From Yponomeuta sedellus (Eukaryota; Arthropoda; Insecta; Lepidoptera; Yponomeutidae), in contig OW203730.1 in the NCBI GenBank assembly GCA_934045075.1, positions 6,026,785-6,090,784 of the forward strand: a stretch of DNA of 64,000 bases. The letters are read 5' to 3'. Each line of letters opens with the position of its first letter. Positions within the stretch are counted from its first letter, which is position 1. Positions 31,679-42,729 of this stretch are shown piece by piece. Below the pieces are notes generated by a model. It was not told the DNA's origin. It saw only the letters and a list, made by a program, of their open reading frames with translations, and made no database searches. Made by a program: the position numbers and the translations under genes.

Positions 31679-31941
31679 TGTTTGTATTTTGGTACGCATT
31701 TCTTATAGCATGGCGTGGCCATGGCAGAAGGAATTCATAAGTAATTTTCCTGGTTATATAATGTAATATAATTTGTACTAATTTGTAGTCTTACTCCGTC
31801 TGTAATTTGTAGTCTTGAAAATAAATAAGAACAGATTAGCTACCTTGAGATAAATTTACTACTTTTAGTATGCGCCTGTCTAAGTGAAACTCTAATTGGA
31901 TATTAGTTTTAAGTTAATATATATAAGGGTGAGTAGTCATT

Positions 31942-31952
31942 AAGGGTGGAGG
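31942..31952 (+). promoter_or_regulatory. Polypurine tract
   Basis: AAGGGTGGAGG sits directly before the right LTR start TGTAATG, the position of the plus-strand primer. Confidence 0.75.
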
Positions 31953-32048
31953 TGTAATGTAGGGTAAGATGCATATTATTATTGTGTTGCGAGGCAGTCT
32001 CCAAATATACGCGCTATTAGACGGACGCACCGTTTTTCATTTATTACA
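31953..32048 (+). repeat. 3' LTR, 96 bp
   Basis: Nearly identical to the left LTR, with the same TGTAAT/ATTACA ends. Confidence 0.92.
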
Positions 32049-32390
32049 GGGTAATATAATAAATATTGTCATATTTAAAAAGTAATTTTAACTCAAAAGA
32101 ATTAACTTATTATCTAGATCTAAACAACGACCGACGAGACTTTTTTAAGACATCGTAAATTATGCCAGTTATTGTATGATAGGTTATTAATCCTACTGTA
32201 TCGTTAGTGTCCGATAAAGTAACAATATTAAAAATGGTACTATTTATATATGGTAATTAAGCCAGAATTCTCAAGCAGCAGCGATTTCATCAGGATCACA
32301 GAAATCACAGGAAATATGAACACAGACAGCGTGCCTAACTAGATATTTCAGTTCAACGGTTAAAGGAAGCAAATGCCACCCGCCGGAGCT

Positions 32391-33290
32391 GGTTCGTTAG
32401 ACACAAATGCAGGGGCCTTTGCGTAAAAAGGAAAGCGGCCAAACGCGAGTTTAAGTCATGGACTAGAATTCTGTAGTCCAATTTATCGCGCGTGAGTGAA
32501 AAATGTCGCAGTACGCCTTGAAGAGGCAGGCATAAATGAAGTAGATAAAAGAGTGAGTGACAGTAAAGAACTATACTATAATAGTATAGAGGCCGGATCA
32601 TTAAACACAACTGCAGTGGCCTTTGCGTAAAAAGGAAAACGACCCATTACAAGTTTCAGTTGCGGACGAGGATTCAGCAGTCCAATTGATCACGCATTTG
32701 TAAAAAGTGTCGCAGCTGAGGCAGGGACAGATGAAATAGATAAAAGATTGAACGAGGGTAAAAACTAGCTACACCATAATAGTATAGAGGCGGGTTCTTT
32801 AGACACAATTGCAGGGCCCTTCGCGTAAAAAGGAAAGCGGCCAAGCGCAAGTCTTAGTCACGGAACAGGATTCTACAGTCCAATTGATCGCGAATGTGTG
32901 AAATGAAAAGTGTCGCAGATCACTGCTTTTTATCCTTCTAAACCTTCGTCGTTTCGACGAATACGCGAAACAAAATTTGTTATATCTTTTTGATGTGTGC
33001 TGATGGCCGTGGTGTCAGACACAACTTCAGAGACCTATGCGTAAAAAGGAAAGTTTGATTCACAAATTAGGATTGATCACGCATTATGGACTAATGCCAC
33101 TCGCATGATGGCACAACCTTGCGCTATGGCGCTCATTAGAGGAGAGCTATGTCCAGCGGTGGACTAATATAGCCTGAAGAAGAAGAAGAAGTTTAATTGA
33201 TCACGCGTGTCTAAAAAGTATTGCGGCAGGGATAGATGAAAAAGTTAAAAGAAAGATTCAGGATAAAGACTAACTGTACTAAAATATGAA
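32391..33290 (+). repeat. Degenerate tandem repeat, four units of about 200 bp
   Basis: Units start at 32391, 32595, 32793 and 33011 (204, 198 and 218 bp; the fourth is interrupted). Each has 'gacacaa(c/a/t)tgcag' followed by 'ttgcgtaaaaaggaaagcgg' or a variant, then 'agtccaattgatc(g/a)cg', 'gtgtcgcag' and 'agatgaaatagataaaaga'. Unit C differs in its 3' third. Satellite- or minisatellite-like; family not recognised. Confidence 0.85.
33100..33191 (+). mobile_element. RTE-tail insertion in repeat unit D
   Basis: 'gatggcacaaccttgcgcta', 'ggagagctatgtccagcggt' and '(gaa)n' form the 3' end of family R or its LINE partner, inserted in the fourth tandem unit. Confidence 0.7.
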
Positions 33291-33299
33291 TGATCTAAA

Positions 33300-34370
33300 A
33301 CTGGAAAGTAGCTTCGAAAAACAGCTATTTACTGATAAAGTAGGTTATAGTCAGTTCTTCCACGGAACCCTAAAACGGAGGAGTAAATCAGATTTCCCCG
33401 AGAAGCCGGCATTAGCAATCACTTTGAGCCATTAACACCTGATGTTCAAGTCGTATCTTTGACGCCGCCTGCAATATCGGAGCGAAATTGGATTTGGCCA
33501 TGCTCTGCACGGATTATACCTATAGTGGAGTGAAGGATTCGCAAGAGAGGTGATGGATCTCGATATGTGGGGATTTTTAATCGCATATGGAGTGTATCTG
33601 CCGGTGGCGTAAGTGTAAGACGGAGTTTACACGCCAGTCAATTCGATCAGTCTGGTTAGACTGACGGCAGACTGATTGTCTATTCATTGAACTGATGGAC
33701 CAGACTGACGAATAATTGAATATTTTGATGCTTCATCAGGCTGGCATCAATCCGAGCTAATCAAGGTCACGGACTGAACTGACCCTAGACTGAACGTGCA
33801 AATCCGTCTATGAGTGTCTGAACTTTCTACGATTAGTGTAGTGAGTGCATGTGTAATAACTTCCACACTACACTCTCTCTTTCACCAATGGGTAGTACGA
33901 AGACGCTAGACGCGCCTTTTTAAAGGCAAAGGTCACAGTTTATTCAATTCAATTCATTTATTTTCGCATCTGACTCAGCACAACGCAACACGTTAAAAAG
34001 ACACTTAATAGGAAATGACGAGTGGGGAATGGACTGTTTAGGAAGTAGACAAAAGTTAGAATTAAGGAGTGAAAATACAGGAAAATAAAATGTAAGAGTG
34101 GACGAACTAGGAAATGGAAGTGGTCAAGTTAGGAGGTAGACAAGGTCGTCCGGGGGGATTGACACACCACAGAATGACTGTCTGACTTTGGCCTGTCCTA
34201 TCTTGTATTTAAGTGAATTGTTTTTGTTTTCTATTTACGAGTATGTAGCGATGAGTCGTATGCATGTTCTTCCTTGTGATGTGATAATTTGTTCCATTAA
34301 ATGACTTTCTTTCTTTCTATTTGCTAGTACTTTTTAATTTGGTAGTACATACATAAATATAAGTACAGAC
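33300..34370. other. No gene recognised
   Basis: 33610-33830 has many short variants of CAGACTGA/CAGTCTG but no clean repeat. 33945-34320 looks like a reversed, A-rich-tailed retroposon fragment of unknown family. Confidence 0.35.
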
Positions 34371-34379
34371 TTTGCGTGT

Positions 34380-34490
34380 CATCCAGTCTTGTCGTGACCA
34401 CGATGACTGTAACGTCGTCGAAACGTCGAGGTAAAATAGCAATAAATTACTACGCGATTGAGCCCCGAAAATATTCTAACTATAATTACG
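34380..34490 (+). repeat. Uninterrupted copy of the repeat split at 25350
   Basis: 'gaccacgatgactgtaacgt' to 'gattgagccccgaaaatatt' without insertion. It serves as the empty-site reference for 25350-25777. Confidence 0.75.
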
Positions 34491-34791
34491 TTATTAAGAA
34501 ACGTACATTTGTGGAGTTGTAGTACCAATACCACTCGCTAACGGTGAAGAAAAGCTCGGAAACCTGAGTGTCTTAGGTGTTCAAATATCTCAGCGCTTGA
34601 TTATTGCCTATCCCTCGAACACGTGGTAATTAAGCCCATACTCTATCTCTCTCTCTCTCTGGGCATAGGCTACATAAAAAACGAACGGACATTCAGTCAG
34701 TCTAGACATGCAACAATTTTATTATAGACTCTAGTAAAACTTTTCTCTGTGGTTAAACTAAAATCGCTTCCTCTTATTAATATAAATCAAA

Positions 34792-35150
34792 TGAAGCGCT
34801 CGTAGCCACGTCGAACCGAGTGATTAGAATCAGTCACTTGAGTTAAGCAACAACAAGCGCGGTCAGGTGCAGGGTGGGTGACCGTCCCGTGACTACCGCT
34901 AGTGGCATTTTTTCCGAGCGCTTCCGTGCTTCGCAAGGCACGTTAAGTCGTTAGTGCTGGCTGTTATATAATGGCAGTCGCTGAGCCACGTCAGAGGCTT
35001 TATGGGCGGCTTGATAACTTTTGACAGTAAGGCTTGCCATTGTCTTACAATCCTCCACGAACCCGGACTTGACTTCGTGGTGGAGTACGGCCTAACCTTC
35101 TTAAGACAGGAAGAGACTCATGCCCCAGCAGGGGAGATATACAAGGGCTC
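34792..35150 (+). mobile_element. 5S-rRNA-derived SINE
   Basis: Full-looking copy: 'cgaaccgagtgattagaatc', Box A-like 'gagttaagcaacaacaagcg', 'cggtcaggtgcag', Box C-like 'ggtgggtgaccgt', then the body and 'atacaagggct'. Confidence 0.82.
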
Positions 35151-35387
35151 TCATGTTGTTCAAATGAATAGTCAGAGCTTCCTTTTCTCGTAAAAAAGAT
35201 GTTCATTGAGTAAAAGAATTTTCCTAAAAACAACTCTATTAATTTGTTTTTGAATTCAGTTAAATTCATTATAAATGTAAGCTGTTCCTTATTGCCATTG
35301 TAAAAACATATTGAAAAAACTTAGTAATAGTAATATTTCGGAACTTCATAAATTATTTTCTTCTTAAAAAACTAATATGTTTATACT

Positions 35388-35705
35388 ATTTTTTTATTTT
35401 TAATGCACTAACCCGTGCTAAGGACAATTTTAAAAACCTATTTAGAGGCTGAAAATTCCACCTATGCCGGGATTCGAACCCGCGACCTCTGGTTATCCGT
35501 GCCAGCGCTCTTTCCAACTGAGCTAATGGGCGACTCACCGGCACCAGTGAAATTTCAAACCTCTTTACACTATTCTCTGTATTACGTACAGGCAGCGACA
35601 TCTGTCTGAAGTAAATTGCATCACTTACAGCCCCGAGTACCTACTTTGCAGTTAGGTTTTTACAGCGATATCATTCCGATGTAAAAACCTAACTGCAAAG
35701 TTACC
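35388..35705 (-). mobile_element. Family A SINE with hairpin end
   Basis: 'aatgcactaacccgtgctaa' at the left is followed directly by the reversed body. The right end is a near-perfect hairpin (35625-35705) in which 'ctttgcagttaggtttttac' pairs with 'gtaaaaacctaactgcaaag'. The tRNA-like module is intact in A- and B-box. Confidence 0.78.
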
Positions 35706-35709
35706 TACT

Positions 35710-36365
35710 TTTGCAATTGCAAAAATACTATTGCAAAAATAATGTTGCAATCTTCTTAATTATTTACCTATAACTTGCTACTACCAATTCCATCTAATTA
35801 ACAGATATTGTGCCAGTACTTATTAGAGTATGAATATAGATCATTAGCACTATCTCGCCATTAATTATCCATACATTGAGATTTCCATCAGCAAATTGTT
35901 AAAGGTACATTAATATACTACAGCTATAGCTATAGGTAAGACTCAAGACATACTTCGAAAAAAATATTACGTGGTAACTATATACGACAATTCTATAATT
36001 GACGATTTGACTGGTTTCTGAAAACTAACTCGGATTTTTCGTTGGTGTCTAATAAGTGGTCTATTTCGTTTTTTCTAAAAAAAAAGAATTCCCCTTCACA
36101 TTTTCCAGATAGAAATTCACCTTTAAAATAAGCAGCCAAAACGCTGTTTTAGGCAATATGGCGTCACACAGAAATTAGTGACATCACTGGTCAGTAAACA
36201 AGTAATGTCAAGCCAACTCTCGGGTTCTCGAATCGAATAAGAGAGTATTTGAATATTTGGCAAGTGGGACATAGGCTTGGACAAATTAATGCTTTATTTT
36301 ATTATGGATCACCAACAAGAGTTGCACAAAAATTACATAGTATAAAAAATATATTTACAAAGCCC
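35710..36365. other. No gene recognised
   Basis: AT-rich, with no coding or repeat call. Confidence 0.4.
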
Positions 36366-36367
36366 CT

Positions 36368-36690
36368 AGCCAAACCGCGTGATTGGAATCAATCACTTGA
36401 GATAAGCAACAACAGGTGCGGTCAGGCGCAGGATGGGTGACCGTCTCGTGACTACCGCTAGTGGCATTTTTTCCGAGCTTATTAAGCCTTTGGTGCCGGC
36501 TGTGATGTAATGGCAGTCGTTAAGCCATGTCAGAGGTCTTATGGGCGGCTTGATAACGTCTAACAGTAAGGCTCGCCACTGTCTTACAATCCTCCACCAA
36601 CCCGGACTTGGCCCCCGTGGTGGAACTTTCCTGCGATGCAGGAAGAGACCCGTGCCCCAGCAGTGGGGACATACAAGGGTTGATAACGAT
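36368..36690 (+). mobile_element. 5S-rRNA-derived SINE
   Basis: 'gataagcaacaacaggtgcg', 'caggatgggtgaccgtctcg' and tail 'ggggacatacaagggttgat'. A short deletion removes the 'gcgcttccgtgcttcgc' block. Confidence 0.82.
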
Positions 36691-37002
36691 ACTCTTAATT
36701 ATAGGAAAATACAACATACGTTAGTAATAAGGTAACAACAAAAATACTATGAAGTTGGCAGTCCTGCGTAATAAATATTACCTACAATAATAAATTGATG
36801 TATCGAAATCTAGGTTTAGTACAATTTTGTTAGTTTTTTTTCGGAGAATCCGGTTTAAATTGTTTTAAATCGGGATTTACCGAGTTGTGCAAGTGGCTCT
36901 TAAGCTGAAGGAGTAACAACTTTCGTTTATGTTTTGTTTTTTTTTAATAAATTTTGGAAGTAACTAGAGCTTTACTAATAGAAAGCTTGAAGAATTCCTT
37001 AA

Positions 37003-37397
37003 GGTGCTTAGGAGTTCTAACTAGCGCCATCAATAGAATAAAAATCATAACTTGATTTATAATACGTTTTTATCCAAAAGTGAACATGAGAAATCTTAAC
37101 AACTGTGATAGCAATTTTTGAAACCTACAGTGTAGAACCTAGGTTCTAGACTGTAGGTTCTAAAAATAGTTTCAACCGTAAATCAATAGTAAATCATCTA
37201 GGACCTTAATCGATTTCCTCTAAAAACGGCCGTTATAAGATTCCTAGGATATTTATGCTACATCCTAGGCTGTATGTTCTTATAATAGTTATCGCACATA
37301 TTAAGATTTGTCATGTTAAATTTTTGAAAAAAACGTATTTTATAACAAGTTATGATTTTTATTCTATTGATGGCGCTAGTTAGAACCCCTAAGCACC
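37003..37397. mobile_element. MITE with ~100-bp inverted ends
   Basis: 'ggtgcttaggagttctaact' at the left and 'agttagaacccctaagcacc' at the right are inverted. The match continues through 'agcgccatcaatagaataaa' and beyond, to about 100 bp. The interior holds a second palindrome ('tagaacctaggttcta'). No clear TSD. Confidence 0.75.
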
Positions 37398-37411
37398 AGT
37401 TGGCACCCTTA

Positions 37412-37793
37412 GGCTGTTTGTCCACCGCCGCCGTCACCGTCACTCACCGAGAACGAGATTTCTATGACGTGACGGCGATCGTTTGTCCACCGCGACCACC
37501 GTGACGTGACGGCGATGGTTTAGTTTGTTCCAACTGTTCCAAACATTCTTTACTTTCTATACCTTCTATTAATGAATAAATATAGTATTTTAATTTTTTG
37601 GCCATTTTTATTACAATGATATAATTGATGACAGACAAAATAATAACTGAGCTCGTGTACGGTGCGACGGCGACGGCAGTGTATGGACAAGTCAAAATCT
37701 CGGGCGACGTTCTAGCGGTCACGCCGATCTACTCGCAATTTCGGCGGCCGGGATGACGGCGCTCGGGTGACGGATGTGCGGTGGACACGCGGC
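37412..37793. mobile_element. MITE, TTA target duplication
   Basis: 'GGCTGTTTGTCCACCGC' against the reverse complement of 'GCGGTGGACACGCGGC'. TTA lies at 37409-37411 and 37794-37796. The interior is rich in 'gtgacggcgacgg'-like sequence. Lies 14 bp from the previous MITE. Confidence 0.7.
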
Positions 37794-37799
37794 TTAAGT

Positions 37800-38180
37800 A
37801 AATGTATGTACCGCTAGCATATTGAGCATATTGTGTCAACACGTGTCGATATTCTCTACTAGCAGTAAAAGCTAAATACTTTTTTAATACCAATATTAGA
37901 AATATTTCTTTTTTAGTATATCTGTTTTCGAAATTTGTTGTGTAAAAACCAATGGTTGATAGAGCGATATTCGGCTAAAATATCCACGTTTCGTTCATAA
38001 AAATGGCCTACGGTACAAATTTAAATAACCTCTTATCCCAACTTAAAGTGAACAACGAAATAAAATTTACGACATCTAGAAAAGTACTATAATGTATTTT
38101 ATAATACAAATATTTCATTACCATATTCTCGTAACACCTTAATATGTTTAATGCACCAATATATTAAGGTGTTACGTGCA
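37800..38180. other. No gene recognised
   Basis: AT-rich spacer between MITE and SINE. Confidence 0.4.
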
Positions 38181-38182
38181 TA

Positions 38183-38320
38183 TTACGTGCTAATGACAAT
38201 TTTAAAAACTTTCGCCCATTAGCTCAGTTGGAAAAGCGCTGGCACGGATAGCCAGAGGTCGCGGGCTCGAATCCCGGCATGTGTGGAATTTTTAGCCTCT
38301 AAATAGTTTTTTAAAATATT
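38183..38320 (+). mobile_element. Family A SINE, middle deleted
   Basis: 'cgtgctaatgacaattttaa' jumps directly to the tRNA-like module (perfect A-box, B-box GGCTCGAATCC) and 'tttagcctctaaatag'. Confidence 0.75.
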
Positions 38321-38384
38321 TCATAATACAAATATTTAGACAAATGGATGCGTATATTTGTATTATGTAAGTAATTAATCTAGT

Positions 38385-38505
38385 TTATGTAATAAGTTAT
38401 ATCTATATTATTTTTTCTGGCACTACCCCTTCTACTTTCCGCATCAATGTGGGTTAACTGGAAGAAAATACTATCTAGTGTTAAGGTGCCTTTGTACAAA
38501 TATGT
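38385..38505 (+). repeat. LINE 3'-UTR fragment
   Basis: Matches the reverse of 3882-4030 ('ctggcactaccccttc', 'gaagaaaatactat'). The 101-codon frame at 38447-38752 overlaps this repeat and shows no domain, so it is not called a gene. Confidence 0.5.
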
Positions 38506-39019
38506 TTTAAAGCCTGTACACAATTGTGTCGGAAAGCTCCGCTATTCCTACACACTTTTGCCTCAAACGAAACAAAAGCGGGACAAATATGCACTTCGAA
38601 AAGGCATCCAATTCACGACGAAATGGCGACTAACTTCTTTTCCGCGCATCGCAATGGCTCGCTTGAGGAGTTATGCATTGCACCACGTTGCAGCCGGTTA
38701 CAAAGAGGAAATATATCGTACTAGAAGATCTACCACGAAAGTTCCAAAATAAAAGGAAGTCAACTTCGACGCAGTATAAATAGTATATTTATTTGGGACT
38801 AGGAGACCCAGCGAACTTCGTACCGCCTCCTACTTCTTTAATTTTTCTCTCCTCCGTAAGAACCATCCTCGCACTTCAAGGAATATTCTAAAAAAATAAT
38901 TAGTATAATCGGTTCAGCTACTCTCGAGGTTTGCGCTTACCAACACATTCAGCGATTAATTTTTATACTAGGTATAGATACCTAATATAAAAATAAATTT
39001 CCGGTGAATTTATTAATAA

Positions 39020-39155
39020 AAACCGGTGTGCGTGCATGCAACGACTTATGAACGTTGATGAAGCGAAGGTGATCTGTCAAGATCGTGGCAATTGGCAGTC
39101 CCTGGTCTCTGCCTACCCCTCTGGGATACAGGCGTGAGGTTATGTATGTATGTAG
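39020..39155 (+). mobile_element. Family M retroposon copy
   Basis: 'gtgcgtgcatgcaacgactt', 'gatcgtggcaattggcagtc' and 'acaggcgtgaggttatgtat' with a short TATG tail. Confidence 0.7.
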
Positions 39156-39529
39156 GTATAGACGGATAAAGTAATGAAAACTAGATTTATAAAATACAAA
39201 GAGGTTCATTTTGGTATTTACCTACAGACAAATTTAAGATTTAGACTAAGGTCAAACATAGGATGACGTTTGTGGGGTCAGCGAGTACACAATAAATCAC
39301 AGCATAGGTACTCAGGAAATCGTGCTTGAAATATTTAATCCGCGGTTGGCTCTTAAAGTGATAAAGGCGCTACTAACTCTCTAAAATATTAGAAATGGTA
39401 TATATGTGTATTAGGGACTAATAAATGTTCCTTCACATGTATTTGCATAGCAACATAGAAAGGTTTCCCAAAACCAAATAGCAATAACTCTATGAAGAAT
39501 AAGGTAAGAAAATTATTAATTACCTAAAC

Positions 39530-39895
39530 ATGAAGCGCTCGTGGCCTAGGCGAACCGAGTGATTGGAATCAATCACTTGGTTAAGCAACAACAGGCGCGG
39601 TCAGGTACGGGATGGGTGAGCGTTCCGTGACTACCGCTAGTGGCATTTTTCCGAGCGCTTCCGTGCTTCGCAAGGCACGTTAAGCCGTTGGTGCCGGCTG
39701 TCATGTAATGGTAGTCGTTAAGCCATGTCGGAGGCCTTATGGGCGGCTTGATAACTTCTGACAGTAAGGCCCGCCACTGTCTTACAATCCTCCACCAACC
39801 CGGACTTGGCCCCCGTGGTGGAGTATGGCCTAACCTTCCTGCGGGGTAGGAAGAGACCCGTGCCCCAGCAGTGGGGACATACAAGGGTTGATAAC
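39530..39895 (+). mobile_element. 5S-rRNA-derived SINE
   Basis: One of the most complete copies: 'gcgctcgtggcctaggcgaa', 'gttaagcaacaacaggcgcg', 'cgggatgggtgagcgttccg', 'gcgcttccgtgcttcgcaag', ending 'acatacaagggttgataacg'. A 6-bp AAACAT lies on both sides (39526-39531, 39897-39902). Confidence 0.85.
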
Positions 39896-39926
39896 GAAAC
39901 ATAACTACAGGTACATGCATTATATT

Positions 39927-40135
39927 ATTTTTTAATGCACTAACCCGTGCTAACGTGCTAAGAACAATTTGTACGTAATACAGAGAGTATTGTAAAGAGG
40001 TTCGAAATTTCACTGATGCCAGTGAGTCGCCCATTAGCTCAGTTGGGAGAGCGCTGGCACGGTCAACCAGAGGTCGCGGGTTCGAGTCCCGGCATGAGTG
40101 GAATTTTTAGCCTTTAAATATATTTTTAAAATAAC
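39927..40135 (+). mobile_element. Family A SINE
   Basis: 'aatgcactaacccgtgctaa', then 'gtacgtaatacagagagtat', the tRNA-like module with perfect A-box, and 'tttagcctttaaatat'. Part of the 5' region is deleted. Confidence 0.78.
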
Positions 40136-40431
40136 TACATGCATATCAAATCTGCAATCTGCGGTGGGTAATTGAGCCCAAACTCTCCTTTTCTGAGAAA
40201 AGGCCTGTGCCTTGCAGTGGAACGTATATAGTTTACTTAACAAAACCTATCATTTCATGACCGTGTGCTGCGAGATGAAAAGTACCTACATAAGTTCACG
40301 TAAGTACATAAACTTATGTCAGTATCCCGGAAGGGTAGGCAGAGTCAGATATTGTGAAACAAATATTTATATTTAATTCGGAGATAAAACAGAAACATGC
40401 CACTTATTCTAAGCTTAAATGATTAAATTAT

Positions 40432-40799
40432 TACACTATTTTTATTTTTAATGCACTAACCCGTGCTAAGGAAGCCTCTAAATATGTTTTTAAATTTGTT
40501 CCTTAGCACGGGTTAGTGCATTAAAAATAAAAATAGTGTAATCATGTGGGTACAGTGATATAGTTCCGATGTTAAACCTTACTGCAAAGTAGGTGGTCGG
40601 GGCTGTAAGTAATGCAATTTGCTTAAGTCAGATGTCGCTGCCTGTACGTAATACAGAGAATATTGTAAAGAGGTTCGAAATTTCACTGATGCCGTGAGTC
40701 GCCCATTGGCTCAATTGGTAGAGCGCTGGTACGGATAGCCAGAGGTTGCGGGTTCGAATCCCGGCATGGGTGAAATTTTTAGCCTCTAAATATGTTTTT
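40432..40799 (+). mobile_element. Family A SINE with 11-bp TSD and palindromic 5' end
   Basis: Flanked by GATTAAATTAT at 40421-40431 and 40800-40810. The first 112 bp (40432-40543) form a near-perfect palindrome around 'cctctaaatatgttt', with arms 'ttttaatgcactaacccgtg'-type. The normal body and tRNA-like module follow, ending 'gcctctaaatatgttttt'. Confidence 0.85.
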
Positions 40800-41086
40800 G
40801 ATTAAATTATGTACTAGGCATGCATCCAAAAATAAATCTCGTAAATACTATATTTTAAGTAAGTTAAAGGTGAGGGCGGGTACTGAGTAATATATTAAAA
40901 TGCAGCAGAAACAGGAGGGGTAGGCAGAAGTCTTCTGTATTCTCTTGGTACAGGACTGAAGCCAAGACGGACGTTCTTCGGCCGACGTTATCTAGACGAG
41001 GATAAATGTTCCATTGCAAGATTGTTGTTTGCACGTATAAAAGCTGGGTTCTAAGCAAGGATGTATTTTTTTGGGTAAAACGTGTT

Positions 41087-41350
41087 TGGTTAATAAATAA
41101 CATAAATAAATATTCATGGACATATTACACAGATCTCGTTAGCCCCATACTAAGTACAACTAAATGACTTGTGTTACAGGTGCTAACTCGAGGATAGATT
41201 TAATACAATAAATACATAGATAACATCCAAGACCCGAGACAAACTAGAAAAGTTCGTTTCCTACTTTGACCCGGTTGGGGCTCGAACCCGAGACCTTCGG
41301 CTGTACAGTCAGCGTGCCAAACCGCTGCGCCACCGAAAGCGTCACCGAGG
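41087..41350 (-). mobile_element. Family Y SINE (tRNA-Tyr-like head)
   Basis: On the minus strand: head 'ggtggcgcagcggtttggca' then 'gactgtacagcc' (GUA in anticodon position) and B-box GGTTCGAGCCC, then body 'ctagtttgtctcgggtcttg' and tail 'atatgtccatgaatattt'. Other copies: 47619-48036 and 51866-52560. Confidence 0.8.
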
Positions 41351-41529
41351 CCGCCGTTGTACGTCGTTAAGGATGTTCTTACGTGAAGAATGCCGTCTTG
41401 CTCGCACAATTTTGATTCTTCTTCTTCTTCAGGCAATATTTACAATTTCGATTGATTGTAACAAAATCAGTTTACTTTTAACAAATGTGGTGTGAGGGTT
41501 TCTAGCTCAATTAAATTACGGATATTCAA

Positions 41530-41532
<3 letters not shown>

Positions 41533-41624
<92 letters not shown>
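41533..41624. repeat. (AT)46 microsatellite
   Basis: 92 bp of uninterrupted AT. Confidence 0.98.
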
Positions 41625-41626
<2 letters not shown>

Positions 41627-41639
41627 TACACTTTTTGAC

Positions 41640-42380
41640 TGAAAACAATTGCATGCAAAATTACATTTTGGAAACCACTTTTCGATTGTTTAAAGGAAAA
41701 GAAAACTACGCTTTAAATATCCGTAATTTAATTTGTATTAAACCATCAGAAGACCTTTATTAAAACTTCAATAATTTTATAACAGTAATTAAAAATGTTA
41801 AATTGTGCGAGCGAGATAGCAGCATGCTGTCTCGCTCGCACAATTAAAAAAACCACGTTCTCACAACCACGTAAAAATAGCCTTAAGAGTACCTATACTT
41901 TCTAAATCTTTATTTAGTTGAGACCTGTCTTAAGATTACCATAAGTCTTACTAAGGACTATTAGAATGTTTTTGCATAGATTTTTATCTTCCTTTAAAGG
42001 CTCTCTAACTACTCGTGACCTGCTACAGAAACTCCCAAAAAAGTTTCACCGTTCTTAAAATGTCTTCACAGTCGCTCGGAACTCTCGTAAACTCGTAAAT
42101 TGATATTTATACAGAATTTCCTTTGAAGCCTGCACTCCCCGGAAGTTTAGATATAAACCTAGTTTCAACTTTGCCGCATGCATTGTGAAACATGTAGAGA
42201 TAGGTGACGTCTGGGGCCTGTCTCGCAAAACTACAATGCATGATTTAGTATGACGATTCGATGTACATTATAATAATGTATTTACGATGTATTTATGATA
42301 GACCAACAGATTTACACGTACACTGCGCTATGTACTTGAAATTGTTATAATAAACTACTAACACAAAACTACGGACGTCA
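41640..42380. other. No gene recognised
   Basis: 42220-42280 ('ctacaatgcatgatttagta') resembles 54108-54150 ('ctacaattcatgctttacta'), an unnamed dispersed repeat. Nothing else is supported. Confidence 0.4.
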
Positions 42381-42389
42381 GAAGTACTC

Positions 42390-42725
42390 GTGCCCTAATG
42401 GAACTGAGTGATTGGTATCAATCACTTGGGTTGAGCAACAGCAGGCTCGATCAGGTGCTGGATGACCATCCCGTGACTATCGCTAGTGGCATTTTTTCCG
42501 GCATTTAAAGTTGTTGGTGCCTGGTGTCACGTAATCGGTAAGCCATTTCGGAGGCCTTATGGTTGGCATGATAAATAAATTCTGAGAGCCAAGCCCACCA
42601 CTGCCTTACAATTCTCCACCAACCCGGACTTGGTCTCAGTAGTGGAGTATGGGCTAAACTTAATGCGGTGCAGGACGAGACCCGTGCCGCTGCAGTGGGG
42701 TGTTACAAAGGGTTGAGATCATGAT
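42390..42725 (+). mobile_element. 5S-rRNA-derived SINE, diverged
   Basis: 'gggttgagcaacagcaggct', 'gctggatgaccatcccgtga' (Box C shortened) and tail 'gttacaaagggttgagatca'. Older than the copies at 36 and 39 kb. Confidence 0.75.
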
Positions 42726-42729
42726 ATCA

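Larger units (their letters stand above)
26994..32048 (+). mobile_element. Ty3/gypsy LTR retrotransposon, defective
   Basis: Two 96-bp LTRs enclose gag (two CCHC knuckles), protease (DTGS), reverse transcriptase (FLDD), RNase H and integrase in the Ty3/gypsy order on one long frame. A purine-rich tract abuts the right LTR. Disrupting changes are a TGA at 28440, a family B SINE at 29852 and a frameshift near 30551. The 5-mers outside the LTRs (cgttt, gggta) do not match, so the original target duplication is absent. The body also has GC-rich patches described in Part 2. Confidence 0.93.

Noticed and set aside
38447..38752. 101-residue ORF as a gene
   Set aside because: It starts inside a LINE 3' UTR that recurs at 3882-4030 and shows no domain.
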